From an uncultured Alphaproteobacteria bacterium (lineage in GTDB: Bacteria > Pseudomonadota > Alphaproteobacteria > Sneathiellales > Sneathiellaceae), in contig CALEMG010000032.1 of NCBI GenBank assembly GCA_937910835.1, forward strand, positions 1 to 7,100: a DNA stretch of 7,100 nt. Reading direction: 5' to 3'. The position numbers and the translations under genes are program-made. Positions 6,659 to 7,100 of the stretch are shown here, in pieces. How positions within the stretch are numbered: position 1 is the first letter of the stretch; each line of letters starts with the position of its first letter. The notes beneath the pieces were generated by a model. That model searched no databases. It was not told the DNA's origin and saw nothing but the letters and a program-made list of their open reading frames with translations.

Positions 6659-7100
6659 ATGGCGCTAACGCCCAGACTTGATCTAAGGCAAAGCCAGCAG
6701 CTTGTGATGACGCCACAGTTGCAGCAGGCAATCAAGCTGTTGCAATTGTCCAATCTGGACTTGGCCGCCTACGTGGAACAGGAGCTAGAGAAAAATCCCC
6801 TTCTTGAACGCGACGAGACGCAACCCGGCGAGGATGAATATCCCGCCACGGATGGTGACGCAGACATCGAAAATGATGGGGATCCCGCTTCGCTTGAGGA
6901 AATAAATATTTCAGAAGAAGCGCCCCTTTCCGCCGCCGAAAATACTGCCATCGACACAGATTACGACAATATCTACACAAGTGATGCCCCTCTCGATGCT
7001 CCGTCGGATGCCATTGGCGCAGATGCCGCCAATACAGGCATTCTGGCGGCCAGCTCGGGAGGGAGTAGTTCCTTCTCCGGAACCGACCTTAATCTAGAGA
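6659..7100 (+). CDS. rpoN: RNA polymerase sigma-54 factor RpoN, N-terminal part only
   Basis: Sigma-54 directs RNA polymerase to -24/-12 promoters and needs an AAA+ activator to open them; it typically controls nitrogen, motility and other specialised genes. The frame is open to the right edge, giving 147 codons of a family that is usually near 500 residues. Region I is clear: a leucine- and glutamine-rich stretch with LDLRQSQQLVMTPQLQQAI and LLQLSNLDL, then EQELEKNPLLE, which contacts the activator and holds the polymerase closed. It is followed by the acidic, low-complexity region II, rich in D and E, with the alphaproteobacterial-style segment DTDYDNIYTSDAP. The core-binding, helix-turn-helix and RpoN-box regions lie beyond the edge. 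The start has a good AGGAG (6649-6653) five bases ahead of ATG. Its position after lptB is the conserved order in proteobacteria. Confidence 0.95.
   Translation, partial: MALTPRLDLRQSQQLVMTPQLQQAIKLLQLSNLDLAAYVEQELEKNPLLERDETQPGEDEYPATDGDADIENDGDPASLEEINISEEAPLSAAENTAIDTDYDNIYTSDAPLDAPSDAIGADAANTGILAASSGGSSSFSGTDLNLE

Overview
The window looks like a chromosomal segment of a moderate-GC alphaproteobacterium. The evidence is the gene order rnd – kdsD – lptC – lptA – lptB – rpoN, the short exonuclease-only form of RNase D, the NDUFA9-like complex I family protein, and an alphaproteobacterial-type GltD. I cannot name a genus. I see no phage, insertion sequence, CRISPR array or other accessory element. 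This is ordinary core-genome territory, and I did not find a previously undescribed system.

Layout. The left third is on the minus strand. It holds the glutamate synthase small subunit gene gltD, which runs off the left edge, then an AT-rich gap of about 300 bases, then an NAD(P)-binding epimerase-like gene of the NDUFA9 family. After a divergent intergenic region everything reads on the plus strand: a tRNA-Leu(CAG) with its own promoter, then rnd, then the lipopolysaccharide block kdsD – lptC – lptA – lptB, then the start of rpoN (sigma-54), cut by the right edge.

How the genes work together. KdsD makes arabinose 5-phosphate, the precursor of the Kdo sugar of the LPS inner core. LptC, LptA and LptB are parts of the Lpt bridge that moves finished LPS from the inner to the outer membrane. 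They are packed with gaps of 3 to 33 bases and are probably co-transcribed into rpoN. RNase D trims tRNA 3' ends and sits just downstream of a tRNA gene. GltD supplies electrons from NADPH for glutamate synthesis.

The one real anomaly is in kdsD. The sugar isomerase domain and the CBS-domain half lie in different frames, separated by a net loss of one base near 4024-4026. It is either a sequencing or assembly error or a true inactivating mutation. No recognisable slippery heptamer supports programmed frameshifting.
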